Origin: Panaeolus papilionaceus
Lineage: Eukaryota > Basidiomycota > Agaricomycetes > Agaricales
Direction: 5' to 3'
Length of the DNA stretch: 64,000 nt
Assembly (NCBI GenBank): GCA_015501605.1
Contig: JADNRZ010000014.1
Location: 868,001 to 932,000, forward strand
A model generated the notes under the pieces. That model did no database searches and had not been told where the DNA came from. It saw nothing but the letters and a program-made list of their open reading frames with translations. Below, piece by piece: positions 1 to 11,601 of the stretch (positions are counted from its first letter, which is position 1; every line of letters starts with the position of its first letter). Made by a program: the position numbers and the translations under genes.

Positions 1-255
1 GAGGAAAAGGGGGCAATCGAAAAGCTTGAACAGCTATCAGGCTTTGCTCAGAAGATCCCAATACAGCCGCAGAAGCCTGCATTCTTTTGGACCCAGGCCA
101 ACGACGCGTTTGACGTCGTTTTCATTCACATCGACGACGGAGTTGTGGCTTCTTCTCTGTGTTGTAATGGGTTGATTGCGGGTGCTCATATTAGCCATTG
201 GCAGACAAGGTCCAAGCATCTCGGATTCCCTTGTGCCACTGTGGGTTTGGTCTAA
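1..255 (+). CDS. possible 3' end of an unknown gene (left edge)
   Basis: A frame is open from the first base to a TAA at 253-255 (84 codons, no start in the window). I recognise no family in it. The minus strand is also open over most of this stretch, so coding on either strand is uncertain. It is listed only because it could be the last exon of a gene running in from the left. Confidence 0.18.
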   Translation, partial: EEKGAIEKLEQLSGFAQKIPIQPQKPAFFWTQANDAFDVVFIHIDDGVVASSLCCNGLIAGAHISHWQTRSKHLGFPCATVGLV

Positions 256-1474
256 TTTATTGTTTTATTTAATTTTCATGTAAATTAACCTCTTATTTTA
301 TTCAAGTTCTTGGGTCCGTGTTAATACCAAGAGTTCAGAGCAAAGGAAAATACGAAAGAGGGTATGAAGCCGATGGACGACGGCTCGATGGATAGTTGTC
401 TATCCGTGTTATTGTTTTATCTCTTTCATATTTCCCTGTTTTATCATGCGCTTGACTCTCCCGCGCCTCGATTTCCTTTTTTTACTCCTCAATCAATGTA
501 TTATGTTCGATACTATAACGGCTGGCCGTCAAGCTCCTAATTACTCCTGTTCTTGCAATTTGTACGCCTCTTAATATACTCACGAAACACAAGAGCTTTA
601 GGCATTATAAGCAGATTTCCTGGCCTAATGATATTGATACTCTGCGCAGCAAGCCGATTCTCAGTGTCTGATAACGTCATTTGGTGTATCGATCTGCACA
701 TTCCGTGTGCGTCTGAGCAACACTATCACCATCCATTCAAAAGCTTCAATTACCGTTAGCTCATGCTCCCGCCGTTAAATGTAAGGTAAGTCTCATTCAA
801 AGCCATAGGGGTCACACTACCCTTTAGCCTCCTTAACCTCGTCAGCTGAGCTCACACTGAATTGATCTTCATTCACCAATAGCATCGCGCTTAGCTCATA
901 CTACTCAGCCAATCACAGCGCAAAGCGGTATGACGCTACTGTCGGCATACATATAGAAAGAAGGACTCGATTCGCGTATCATCTGGGGCACGAATCATAT
1001 CCCAGGGTGCCAATGAGTCGTGACCAATGAGATATAAATAACCCTAAAGGCTACCTGAGCCATTTGTGCACACCTATCATGAGGTAGCAGCGTTTTGCTC
1101 CCCCCAAAAGGATTACATATGTTTATGTTACTCCGCAAGACATATGGTCATGTCATGGCATTGGTGTGGCTTCGTCAGATAGAAAGAAAGAAGGAAGAGA
1201 TCGATGCGAACGAATGGACGAAACAACGTGAATTGGGCTGTTATCGCTCGACATTAACGTTAATGTACATATTTCGTCCCGTTCCGCCCGACGCACGTAT
1301 GCATGGACGGGCACCTGCTGCGTCGCCGCCACCATCAAGGAGGGAGACAGACACCGGGGGTGATAACAATTTAATGCACGATGTGAAATCTTCTTCATCG
1401 ATGTCATGAGCTTTAAATAGCACAAATTCAAAACTCAAAAAGACTGTCGAATGAGCGTGGCTACTCATGACGTG
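256..1474. other. intergenic, no gene seen
   Basis: Only short, unrelated open frames with no recognisable motif and no consistent splice pattern. I see no RNA gene or clear repeat here. Confidence 0.5.
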
Positions 1475-3356
1475 CTCTGTCTTGCGTCTTTCCGTTCGCT
1501 CGTCATCCAGAGGAGGTAGTAGCCTAGAGGCTACAGCTTGGGGGTGGAAAGAGGGCGATGGCCCGAAGACCACTGCCCCACTTCCCAGGTCAAGAGCCAA
1601 TGGTCGGATGAGGATGCGCCCCCAAAGCGAGCAAGGCCGCCCAGCCGATGACGAACATTGGCTCGCCCCAAACGGCGGGTGAGAGAAGCGTACCTAATAG
1701 CCTATATGCCACATAGCTTGTCTGTGGACCAACAAGCAGGTATAAAAAACCCATGCAGCGAGATGTTAGGATCGCTAGTGGGTGTGTAAACCCAGGTGCA
1801 CGATGTCAGACATCACGAGGTGTGTAAAACCCCGAGGGACCCGTTAGAGTCATGAGATAATAGGGTGTGTAAACCAAAGGCGAAACATTAGAATCGCAGG
1901 GGTGTGTAAACCCCGACAGGTGTGTAAACCTGTGAAAAATGGGTGTGTAAACCCAGACGCGAGACGTTAGACATCGCGGAGGTGTGTAAACCTCAAGTTA
2001 AAAGGGTGTGTAAACCCAGTTGCGAAACGTTAGAATCGCGGGGGTGTGTAAACCCCAATGGGTGTGTAAACCCGGCTGACGACATGTTAAAGTCGCAGAA
2101 GGTGGTGATAACCACCGAGTAATTGGGTATGTAAACCCAAGCGCGAGACGTTAGAATCGCAGGAGTGGTGGTGACCACTCCAAGGGGTGTGTAAACCCGC
2201 CCCACGACACATTAAGAGTCATGAAGAAGTGGTGTTAACCGCATAATGGGTGTGTAAACCACAGGGGACCCGTTAGAGTCATAGGAATGGTGTTAACCAT
2301 AGGTATGGGTGTGTAAACCCAAAGGACCCGTTAGAGTCATGATAGGCCATGGCGAATCCCCCCCGATCGACACGCCAGCATCAAACAGAGGTGATAATCA
2401 CATATTGGTGGGCATGTGGACCGGTGGTTTTGATGTTAGCTGACGCGCTGGGCGCAGACAGTTTCGCATCCAAAGAGAGATCCGGTTGTGTTGGAGGGTT
2501 TGAGAGGTAGAAGAGGGAGGATACGAGGAAGAGTAGCTGATGGCGAGATGTGGGGAATGGATCATTGGATAGTGATAAAGACAGGGTGTGATGATTGGGG
2601 ACGAGGGAGGAATATTGGATAGCGATGGGTAGAGGTTGAGGGGGATGTAGAGAAGGGGAGATTGTCATATGGTATTGCTTACCTGCGATTCTTGAGGTCT
2701 GGTGTAATCGGGATTGGGGTGACTGCTTGAGTTTGGCCAAGCGAGTATGAGAAGAATATGAATCGCCCTACTGACGTAGGTGGAGAAGTGTTCAGGGAGT
2801 GTCCTGCAAGGAGTGGAGGGGGGAGATATGTTGCGTTATGAGGAAATGATGGGATACGCATCTGATTTTAGCCATCTCGTATTCCTGGTTGGCTTAGGGA
2901 AAGGGAGTAGCGGTAGTCCTCCAGTTTTGTAGCCCGTAGCTGGTCAGGGTAGAGAGTTATGAGGATCTGGTGGTCTCATAGACCCTCCTGGCGAAGAGTC
3001 GCCCGTCAATTCTTGCATTCTTTGTTCATGAAGTTGTCAGGTTGGTGAGGCGTCAGGTACAGGCTATGTTGCAGCTCAGTTAGTGTGCTGCAATGGGTGT
3101 CGACACAGATGCAGGTGATGAGCTGGCAGAGTATCAGTGTCGCCAGTGTTGTGGTGTCCCAATTAATGTCGGTCTTAGAAGGAGATGTATCCAGAAATTA
3201 AAAGGATAAAGATATAGAGAGCCGAGCGAGAGACGCTGAACCGGCGAGAAAGCGAGGCGGTAAAGATAATACAGATACGGAGTGGAATGGATGGCGAGTG
3301 TTGCGGCTCGCTCACGTGACCAAGAAGAGCGATCTGTGCGAGCACAGATCTTCTCA
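1475..3356 (-). mobile_element. composite CT-rich repeat element, copy 1
   Basis: Read on the minus strand, the stretch opens near 3356 with a head containing the perfect inverted repeat GATCTGTGC-TC-GCACAGATC, followed by GGTCACGTGAGC and, about 100 nt on, CTCGGCTC before an AT-rich run. It ends at 1692-1475 in a tail containing GACCTGGGAAGTGGGGCAGT and closing ACGCAAGACAGAG. The same head and tail, in the same order, recur at 36830-39092 and 39093-40620, and in diverged form at 30681-31797. Between them this copy is pyrimidine-rich on the element strand and carries a hairpin array (1757-2345) next to the tail. There is no coding capacity. The element type is unknown; treating it as one mobile unit is inference from the repeated order. 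Confidence 0.5.
1757..2345. repeat. tandem array of two alternating short hairpins
   Basis: About ten irregular units of roughly 50-60 bp. Each carries hairpin A, typically GGGT-GTGTAA-ACCC, and hairpin B, typically GCGA-(about 10 nt containing GTTAGA)-TCGC. The stems differ between units while pairing is kept. A stems include ACAGGT/ACCTGT (1916-1933), GAGGT/ACCTC (1979-1994), GGTGGT/ACCACC (2101-2116), GGAGTGGT/ACCACTCC (2162-2181) and ATGGT/ACCAT (2287-2300). B stems include AGCGA/TCGCT (1757-1776), CGCGA/TCGCG (1958-1978) and CGAC/GTCG (2080-2095). The loop words GTGTAA and GTTA are retained. This is not a CRISPR array: unit length varies and the locus is eukaryotic. Confidence 0.8.
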
Positions 3357-6300
3357 TGCTCTCACTGCTCCTTTGATGTAAATTGTTATCGCTGGCACTG
3401 CTCCTTTAGAGGACATATCGTCTTGTTCTGTGCTATATGTAGCAGAACATTGGAAAGGTCGAAAAAAGCACGGAGCTTGGGTGGAACATGTATAAGCAGA
3501 ACCTATGTAGAGGATAAGATTAGATGGGAAGGTTTAGACTCCAAGCGTAGTAAGTCCAGCTGAGAGTTTTGGTTCCTCGATAAATGGAAACGCCCGAGAT
3601 AGGTCTATTCCGGTCGTTTCGCAGAAGACATTGCTTTATACCGTCCGAGTGAGAGCCATCAAGATCTGGAATACGGATATAGGAAAGTGTCTGTAGAAGT
3701 CTGAGCAGTATTGAGTATATTCCAATGCATGAAGCTGAGGATACTTCGAAGCTCTGGTTAGAGGCGGCCATGTCGAACATTGAAAATTTCAGAGCTGACG
3801 TGGAGCTACGGAGAATCCAAGGTGCTACCATCCTCAGAACTTGGGGTAGTTGATCGAGCTCGGGAAAACCTATGGAGGTACGAAGTGGTCGATAATATGA
3901 TATGATAAGTGAGGGCGGGCTAACAATAAACCAAGACTTCGCTCAACGGTTTTATCAATTCTTAATTAGAATTTCTGTTCACTTTTTTGGCGTTGCGTTA
4001 ACACAGAGTACAACAGGTGGATAAACCACCAGCCGTCCCTCCTCCGAGGCTTTATCGCGAACGTCAACAACCAGCTCGTTTCGTATATTCGCAATTCCTT
4101 TGGAATTCCCGTACCCGTCCCGCCTTCTGTATCAACTCTTCATCTCAACTCACAAACTGCCCCACGCACAGCCTTCATCAACGCATTCCCAGTTTCACAT
4201 CATTAACCGCCGTTAAAAGACGCAAAAATTAGAAGGAGAGCGAGCGAGCGTACGTACCGTCCTACGGGTCGGCCAGCTTACCGGTTACCTATGCGGGAAC
4301 CCGAAAACGGATAAAAGACAGGGGCTTCTCACTGACATGGTCAGCCGCACCCAAAAGCGTGCCCCAACCCGCACTATGCCCGACACTGAACAGGGTCTAC
4401 ATACGCGTATCTCCCACTTCAATCAAATCGAATCGATTTCTTCACCCTGAGGGAACTGTGAGAGTCATGAGATGTTGGGTTCGTAGTCGCGTAGATTGAG
4501 TTGACGGTTGTGGTAAGTAGGCTCGCGTCATGATCAATGAATAGAAGTGTCGAATAGAAAATTGATGTGTGAGTGGGAGAATGAATGAATGAATTGAGTG
4601 AGATAAGTACGGTAACAGAAGGTAATTAGGCGTCGTTTGTTCAGGGTTTTGGATGGGATCAGCAGCATGCGTTACAGTTGTTTGACAGACTTGAGATGAT
4701 AAGAGGGTGTTAAGCGTCGGTTATGGGGTGCTGGTAGCCCTGAAATGGTGCAGATATGTATGGTTGCTCCTCAAGCGACAGCTAATTGAGCGAGATGCCG
4801 TGTGCGTGCTCAATTTTGTCATTCTATGCTCTCCTGGCGATTAAACACACATATGTGTCGCAAAATGTGGAGAAATGGAAGGCCGGCCACGTTTTGAAGG
4901 TGGATATGCGGAAGCACTGTGCGGATTGGCTGACGCTCGAGGGAAAGCCAAGACTTTATCGTGGGTCTTTGGATTTCTATTTCAGATTGCGCAACACACT
5001 CTTTTATCTATAGCATTCGAGATGAGGCATTCGAAGCGTGAAGAGACATAAACGAGGAAGGAAAATTCAAGGAAGCGGGATAGTGGGAGGGATATGAACG
5101 AGGCTGTGCGGTGTGAGGAAGAGGACTAGTGGTTGGAGCTTTGCTGCGAGTTATGAATAAATGAAAGAATGAACATTCTATGAAAGAGCTCACCCATCGA
5201 AACGAAACGAAGAAAGCGACCAGGTCGCCGTGATGGAGCACGGAGTAGATTCGTTGATTAGCAATATGCCAATGATTGCCGCCAAGCCTCGTATGTATAG
5301 GATGCGCATGCAAGGATGCGCCACCTCATCAGGAAAGTCAGAAACGCACGTTTGGCGTACGAATACGCAATACCACTCTATGGCGTGCTCCTCGTTGTCA
5401 GTGGAGCTCAAATCAGTCAGCACCGGTCATGTATTAATTGAGACGTCGTCGAAGAGCACCAGTAGTTCCTCGATTGATCCTTGCTTTGAATTAACTTCGG
5501 TGCTGAACAAGAGCCAAGAGTATGAGGTATCAATTAGAGTGCAGGAGAGCCAAGCCAGTCTAAGCTCTTCTGATCCTTTGGGACAGCTTCGGTGGCTTCA
5601 TGCAGTCAGTACACTATACACACAAAATGTGAGTTGTCAGTTGAGGGTTTGGTAATGAGATAAAATCGGTATGGACCCAATTATACCTGTCGCGTTTTCA
5701 TTTATAACCAAAGAAAAAAAATCGCTTTCTAAAGCTTTCATCCGTATGCGACGGTGAACGGTGGACAGTCTCAATGGCATCGTTCGTTACTCGAAGGGAG
5801 AAATCAATGTGAGGCGTGCCAAGGCATCATTCGAATCAACCCCTGAGATGAAAGTCGGTATTTTGGTGCCAAACTCAGCAGCGCTTGTAGGCTAGCGAAA
5901 CTGTGTGCAGTTTTGAAAAATTTGAATGCATACATTCGTTCACCGGCCTCCCTACGGTATCGGAGAACAGATGGAACTTTGGAAGGCTTAGGAACGACTA
6001 CGGAAAGGACGGGACCTACTCGATTTGGACATCATTTTCGCTGCTTCCCATTGTTTTTGTCGACCCTAACCGAAGTGGGATGGGTTTCCGTCAGCGTAAC
6101 GAGAAAATGACAATGAGATCATTGTTGAACCCGCTGGGCAGCGCCGCCATTTTTCAAAATGACTCGGGCATCCGAGTAACAATAGAAATGAAAAGTACGA
6201 GATAATGCTCTGCCTCGGTGTTGAAACAAGGATATTTACGGCATGTATATGTATGAGGCTGGAAATATCCAGAAATGAAATGATGAGATCTGATCTCAGC

Positions 6301-7520
6301 TTTCGTTGAGAACGTGCGGACGATGATGTCGACCTGCTGCGACCTGACGCTTGTTCCATGGACATTGCCACACATCTATTTAAAAATAACTGTAGTGCTC
6401 CCACTATGAGCTGCGGTGACTTCCTCTCCAAGTGAGATAAACCTCGATCCATTTCACAGGGTGCTGGTGTAGTCATGGAGAGATTGCGACCCCCAGGCGA
6501 CCCCGTTCGACAATGGGCCTGACAGTGGACACTCCGTTCCCGTTGTTTTTCTTTCCTGATCTGCACTCACATATCGTTTAGCTGTCCCGAATGGGAAGGG
6601 CAATGGGATGTGGGAGATAAGCGGCAAGCGAAGTAGTTGAAAGGGCCGCTTTGGTTGTTCGGGTATCCGTGCTAGATTGACGACGCTTAGACTATTCGAG
6701 CTGTTTCGAGGCTGTTGTTGATAACGACTTATGGTTTAGTGCAGAAAGCAAGAAAGTTTAGAACCTTGAGCGCGTACTTCGTGCCTTGGCACGGTGTCTT
6801 GGCCTTAAAGTTAACGTTATGCTCATAGAATGGACACGAAAGCAAGTTGAAAGCAACGTGAAGGTGCCATGAGTGCTATTACACCGATGACCGAATGCGA
6901 TGTGTTCCAATAAGGAAAGCATGAGTGATCCTGGATCGACGAATCTTGGTTGAAGTGAGAAACGTGTGAAGCGCTGTTACCTGGAAAGAGCATTGGAGGC
7001 TCAATAACTGATTGTTGAGTCAACGGTGATGATGTGTTTGCCGTGTAAGCGGTGAGTAGAATTGATGGGATAGGTGAGGTTCATTATCTCTCAGGGTCCC
7101 AGGCTTCGGAATTAGGGGAAGGAATCAAGAAGGAATAATGGCAAGGCGTGGACAACGTACATCCATCAATCGGGTTATTTGGAGGTTTCTTCGATAGATC
7201 TCAATTGGGTTCCTATTGACGGGCCCACACATGCCAAGACCAGGACTTCGGGAGGTGAGGAGCGAGCGAGCTGATATAAAGTCTGAAGAGTTCATTCAGT
7301 TTCCAGTTCGAACAATCTCCCTTTCCCTCCACTTTCTATTATTTACAACAATTACCCTCTTTTTTTTAAAATCATTTTCGATGGGTGTTCCATTGACCGA
7401 GACCCAGTGTTCGCGGGGTAATTCAGAGGCGGGAACGGCACTATATGGGATTGGACACAACAAAAGTAAACAGAGCGGTGCAGGGAACGATCACGCGAAT
7501 TGTTTGGACACACAGTGCGT
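3357..7520. other. long intergenic stretch, no supported gene
   Basis: Several open frames of 60-165 codons occur on both strands (for example 5230-5655 plus and 6066-6566 minus). None shows a recognisable domain, a run of consistent introns or a codon bias that separates it from the opposite strand. 7216-7520 is CT-rich and probably holds the promoter and 5' UTR of the phosphotransferase gene that follows. Nothing else is supported. Confidence 0.45.
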
Positions 7521-10211
7521 ATGACAACGCTCCTCATCATTATTTTTCTTTTCTTTCTTACCATCATCATCTATAACATCTTCCTTCATAGCTCCTTCCC
7601 GTCTTTTGTTCCAATTATCGGATCCAAGGCGCCACTACAATCTCATATATCACATCAACAAAACGTCCTAGGAGACCCGGCCGAGATTATTGATAAGGCG
7701 TTCGCGGATTCTGCTTTCTCGCCATCTTCTGCTCTGGACCATTCTGTAATGCATCAGAATGGTGTTAAACCATCTCTTATACTGAATGATGTTGCGTCAG
7801 TTCCACTCGAGGATACCAACCAAAATCAACTTCAAGGAACGTCTCAGCAGCTACCACCACTAGAATGGGATTGGCCGATCGAGCATGCTGACAGGAAGAA
7901 AGAGCGCAAGGCTGACGCCGCCCTTCACGGGGCCACACCTTTCGAAGTTGACAGGAAGGTTTTGAAGGACGTCGTCCGTGAAAAAATGGGGGTTGAAGTT
8001 GGGAGAATACAATTCCTCAGTGCAGGTACGTCCGTCTCGGGTTTCACATTGCCGGCATGAATACCCCAAATACTTACTTTAGACTCTCTTTTCATGTTAT
8101 CTCAGGTACTTTTCACAAGGTTTGTCCCCGCTGACTACCCTTGTGATGGGCAATGCCGTTGAATCTGATGATGTTCTATTCTTATTTCCTACAGGCTTAT
8201 CTTGTTACCCTGGCCGATCATTCTCAATTGGTCGCAAGGGTTGCGCGTCGTTTCATGCCGCGTTTGAAAACAGAATCCGAAGTGGCCACCATCAATTACT
8301 TACGTGAAAATACGAGCGTACCGGTGCCCACCATTTACCACTACGACTCCAATCCATACAACCGACTGGGTGGTGAAATTATTCTGATGTCCAAGGTAAG
8401 CATCAATCTCCTTTTTTAACCTTAGATTGTGGGGTAAATCAATTTAATTAATATCACGTGGTCTTTATTAGGCTCGTGGCGTACCCATTGCTCAAGTTTA
8501 TCATGGACTGGCCTACAACGACCTCGTCAAATTGCTCAAGAATTTAGCTGCAATTATCATCCCATTATTCGCTCATCGCTTCAATGGTATCGGATCTCTC
8601 TACTTTGGTCCTGACCCAAGAGGTCTGGACGCCAAAACTCCGCAGGCTTTGCCATATTCCGCGTACCCGTTCTCGCCAACTCTAGGCTTGTCCTCAGCGA
8701 CCCCCACTCCAAAACAATCTTCCATCGCCGTTCCTACCCTACAATCACTACAGAAAAGTGAATATCACGTCGGTCCTATCATCTCCTGGCCCTTCTTCGG
8801 ATCCAACCGGGGTGAGCTCATTCACCCTCACGAACTCAATCGTGGTCCCTGGTCCTCCACGCAGACATACCTCGAGTCATGTGTTCACCGGGAAGTTCAG
8901 GGTGTAATTAGGGAAGTCGAAGGCAGGTCGGCGCCTCATCGTCTTCATCTCGATCCTGATGAGATCAAAACCTCCCGATACCACCGTTTGCGTGCCGTTC
9001 CTGGCGATGAATCCGACGACTCTGATGAGTGGAATCTCGAGGAGAGCGAGGACGAGTGGGAGGGTCCCGGTGATACCATGTATCGCGATTACCGACGAAT
9101 GCAGAGGAGCACTTTCTTGGTTGCTCATATGACCCAGCGGGAAGACGCCGTCAGGCGGGAGATGGGCAGGTGGAAGACCTTGATGGAGCGCCTTGTGGCT
9201 CTCACTCGCAAAGGGGACGCTGGCGGCCCGGAGGAATTTGGATTGGACTGCCATGATCTCAGCTTGGAGAATGTATTTGTTGACGAGAATGACAACACCA
9301 AAATTGTACGTGGGATCCCCCCTTCTATGATCCGCCTTCTCCCCCCCCTCTCTCGTTATTTTTACATTCTTGGATCCGGCTAACGTGCTCCCTGTGTTTT
9401 TTTTTCTATCTCAAATTAGACCTGTATCATCGATTGGGAATCCACGACAACTCGACCATTGTGGGCATGTGCACACGTCCCCGCTTTCCTCCAATCCAGT
9501 GCCTTCGTCACAAAGCTATTCCGTGAAATCGTCGCGGGACTTCCCTCGGATCCAAGCGTCCAAATTGAGCTCCCTAAATCATGTAAGAAGGACCTCTCAG
9601 CGCTGTGCAAAGAGTGGCTCCATTACGAGACTGCGGGTATCCGGCTCCGCATGGCTCACCGGTGCGCCGAGTGGGATGGATGGGAGGAAGGGTTGGTGGA
9701 TAGCATCCTGGGAGCCGAAGAGTTTGAGAGCGAATGGTTTGCGCATTGGGGTCAGGCGACGCATGGACGAGCGGCTGCTGCTGCGGGAGCAAAGAGAGCT
9801 GCTGCTGCAGCTGCAGCTGGACGTGCGGCAAATGGAGACACCGATTCCGAACATTTGCACAATCATGCAGATTCAGCCAACCTTAGCGAGGGCGTGACGT
9901 CGCCTGTTGCGATTGGAGCTAACGGGAGAGCGGGTGCAGGTGCAGGAGTGAGGCTGCCGAATGGGAAAGCTAGGGAGGTGTTGTCGCCTGGTGTGGTCGT
10001 TGCGAGAGGCGGGATTGGGGGAGCTGTGAAGCTTTCGTCAAAGTTGCCGTTGATGAGGGAGATGGAGAAGGAGCAGATGTTGAATACGACGGGAGATATT
10101 TGTGGTGGGAGGGGTGGGGAGCTTGGGAGGAGGTTGGAGGCGTGGTTGTCGGTGTCGGGACAGCATATGGCGTGGAGTGAGGAGGCGGGCGTGGATGTTG
10201 AGGCGCATTAG
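7521..10211 (+). CDS. membrane-anchored APH-fold phosphotransferase
   Basis: Predicted 781-aa protein of the phosphotransferase enzyme family (APH/choline-kinase fold). Exons: 7521-8025, 8106-8119 (14 nt), 8195-8395, 8472-9305 and 9420-10211, joined by GT-AG introns in matching phases. The first ATG (7521) is followed at once by a hydrophobic segment (about residues 2-22, rich in L, I, F), suggesting a single N-terminal membrane anchor. The ATP-binding lobe follows (AYLVTLADHSQLVARVARR). The catalytic loop is CHDLSLENVFVD near residue 500 (H-D...N) and the metal-binding aspartate is in IIDWE across the last intron. A long acidic insertion (DESDDSDEWNLEESEDEWEG) precedes the catalytic loop, and the C-terminus is rich in Ala and Gly. 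Fungal members have mostly unknown substrates, so none is assigned. It converges on ATP-citrate lyase. Confidence 0.75.
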
Positions 10212-11601
10212 GTCCCTCCCTACCCCCTGTGGCCCTTTAGAGTGGCTTCTCGGAACGGTCCAGGGAGGAATGCTCTGGATGCATACCTGGAGCTGTGTGC
10301 TCCTTGACGATTTCGTTCTTGATTTTGCTTTTTCATGTTTCTCTCTGCTTCTTCGTCTCTGGTCTGGTATATTTTTAGGACCTTAGGAGACCACATTATG
10401 CCTTGGAGGAGTAACGGCAGTGTCATCTGCGACCATCTCCTTCTCTTGCAGCTCATGCTCGGCGCCATCGTGGCCAGTGCGTGTCTTGATCGCCCTCTGC
10501 CCTCTGCCCTGCGATCTACAAGACAAGACACCCTTACCACGCCGTCTGTGTAACTCATCATCATCGGCACTCATACCCGATTTTAACATCAACATCACCC
10601 TCATCAGTCAGTGTATACACTACCCAGGAATTCAATCATTCGCATCATGGCCCTCATCGTCATTTTTTCTTGCCTTCTCTTCTTTCCTTTTGTGTTGTCG
10701 TTTCGTTCATCCATCAATACCTACGTAACGAATAGTCGATTACTTTTTTTTCTCTCCTTCTTTTGCATCTACTTTGGAGCTCAGGAGATTTCTTACTTTG
10801 TCTTGCCTTGCCTTTCCATTTCTTTTTTCGCATTCTTGTTGTTGTTATCACCAGCCTCATCCGCCACCGCCTCCGCCTCAACGCGAAACATCCTCTCATC
10901 ATCCTATTCTACCTTCTTCATCTTCATCACTTTGCTCTTGCTCTTCACTAGAACATCCTTCTTCGTCTTCATCCTTCATTTTTTCATAACTCCAACGCTT
11001 TTAATTATTTATCTTTCATTCATGGTCATCCTGCCCATCTCTGCATGCATGTCAATGCCCTTTGTTTCGTGATCTGATCATTGTACTATACCATAGTTCC
11101 ATCCAATACAATTCAATACAAATTCAAGTTACGTTGAAAACGAGTCTGTTCTGTGCGATTTATAGTCTTTTTGCGTCGTCAATTCATATAATCACTAATT
11201 CAGTTTTGAGAATGGGTTGTTCAGGAACTTCAGATGAATTTTTGACGAAGTTTTCAGCAAAGCTCAACTCACTTCACCCGCCCACAAATGATAAGGAAGA
11301 TACAGAAATCCGCGTCATATTCAATCGTATGTAAAATTTTGGACAAGTCAAAGTCATAAGGCGTAGTCCTAGTCGAAGTCGAAGAAAAGTATGGAGACCT
11401 TTTATGTGTATCAAAAGTCGAGAAAAAAGAGGATGGAATGGATGTAGTACAAGCTATCGATGCAATGTTGGGATGGATGATGTATGAAAAGGAAAACGTA
11501 TGTGTGTGTAAGACGTATGTATGTAAAACGTGTGTATCTGATTATCATTATACCGGAGAAAGAAGAAAAAAAAACCAATTAAACCTCCTTACCAGCGCCG
11601 C
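10212..11601. other. convergent intergenic region
   Basis: Lies between the 3' ends of the phosphotransferase and ATP-citrate lyase genes. It is strongly T/C-rich on the plus strand (about 10640-11060), then AT-rich with short TGTG/GTATGT runs near 11490-11540. It probably holds both 3' UTRs. No gene, RNA gene or repeat is recognised. Confidence 0.5.

Noticed and set aside
1757..2345. CRISPR array
   Set aside because: The genome is eukaryotic, repeats are palindromes with variable stems, and the intervals are themselves repeats and not unique spacers.
5230..5655. 141-codon plus-strand frame as a gene
   Set aside because: No recognisable domain, no introns, and open frames on the other strand over the same region; not distinguishable from chance.
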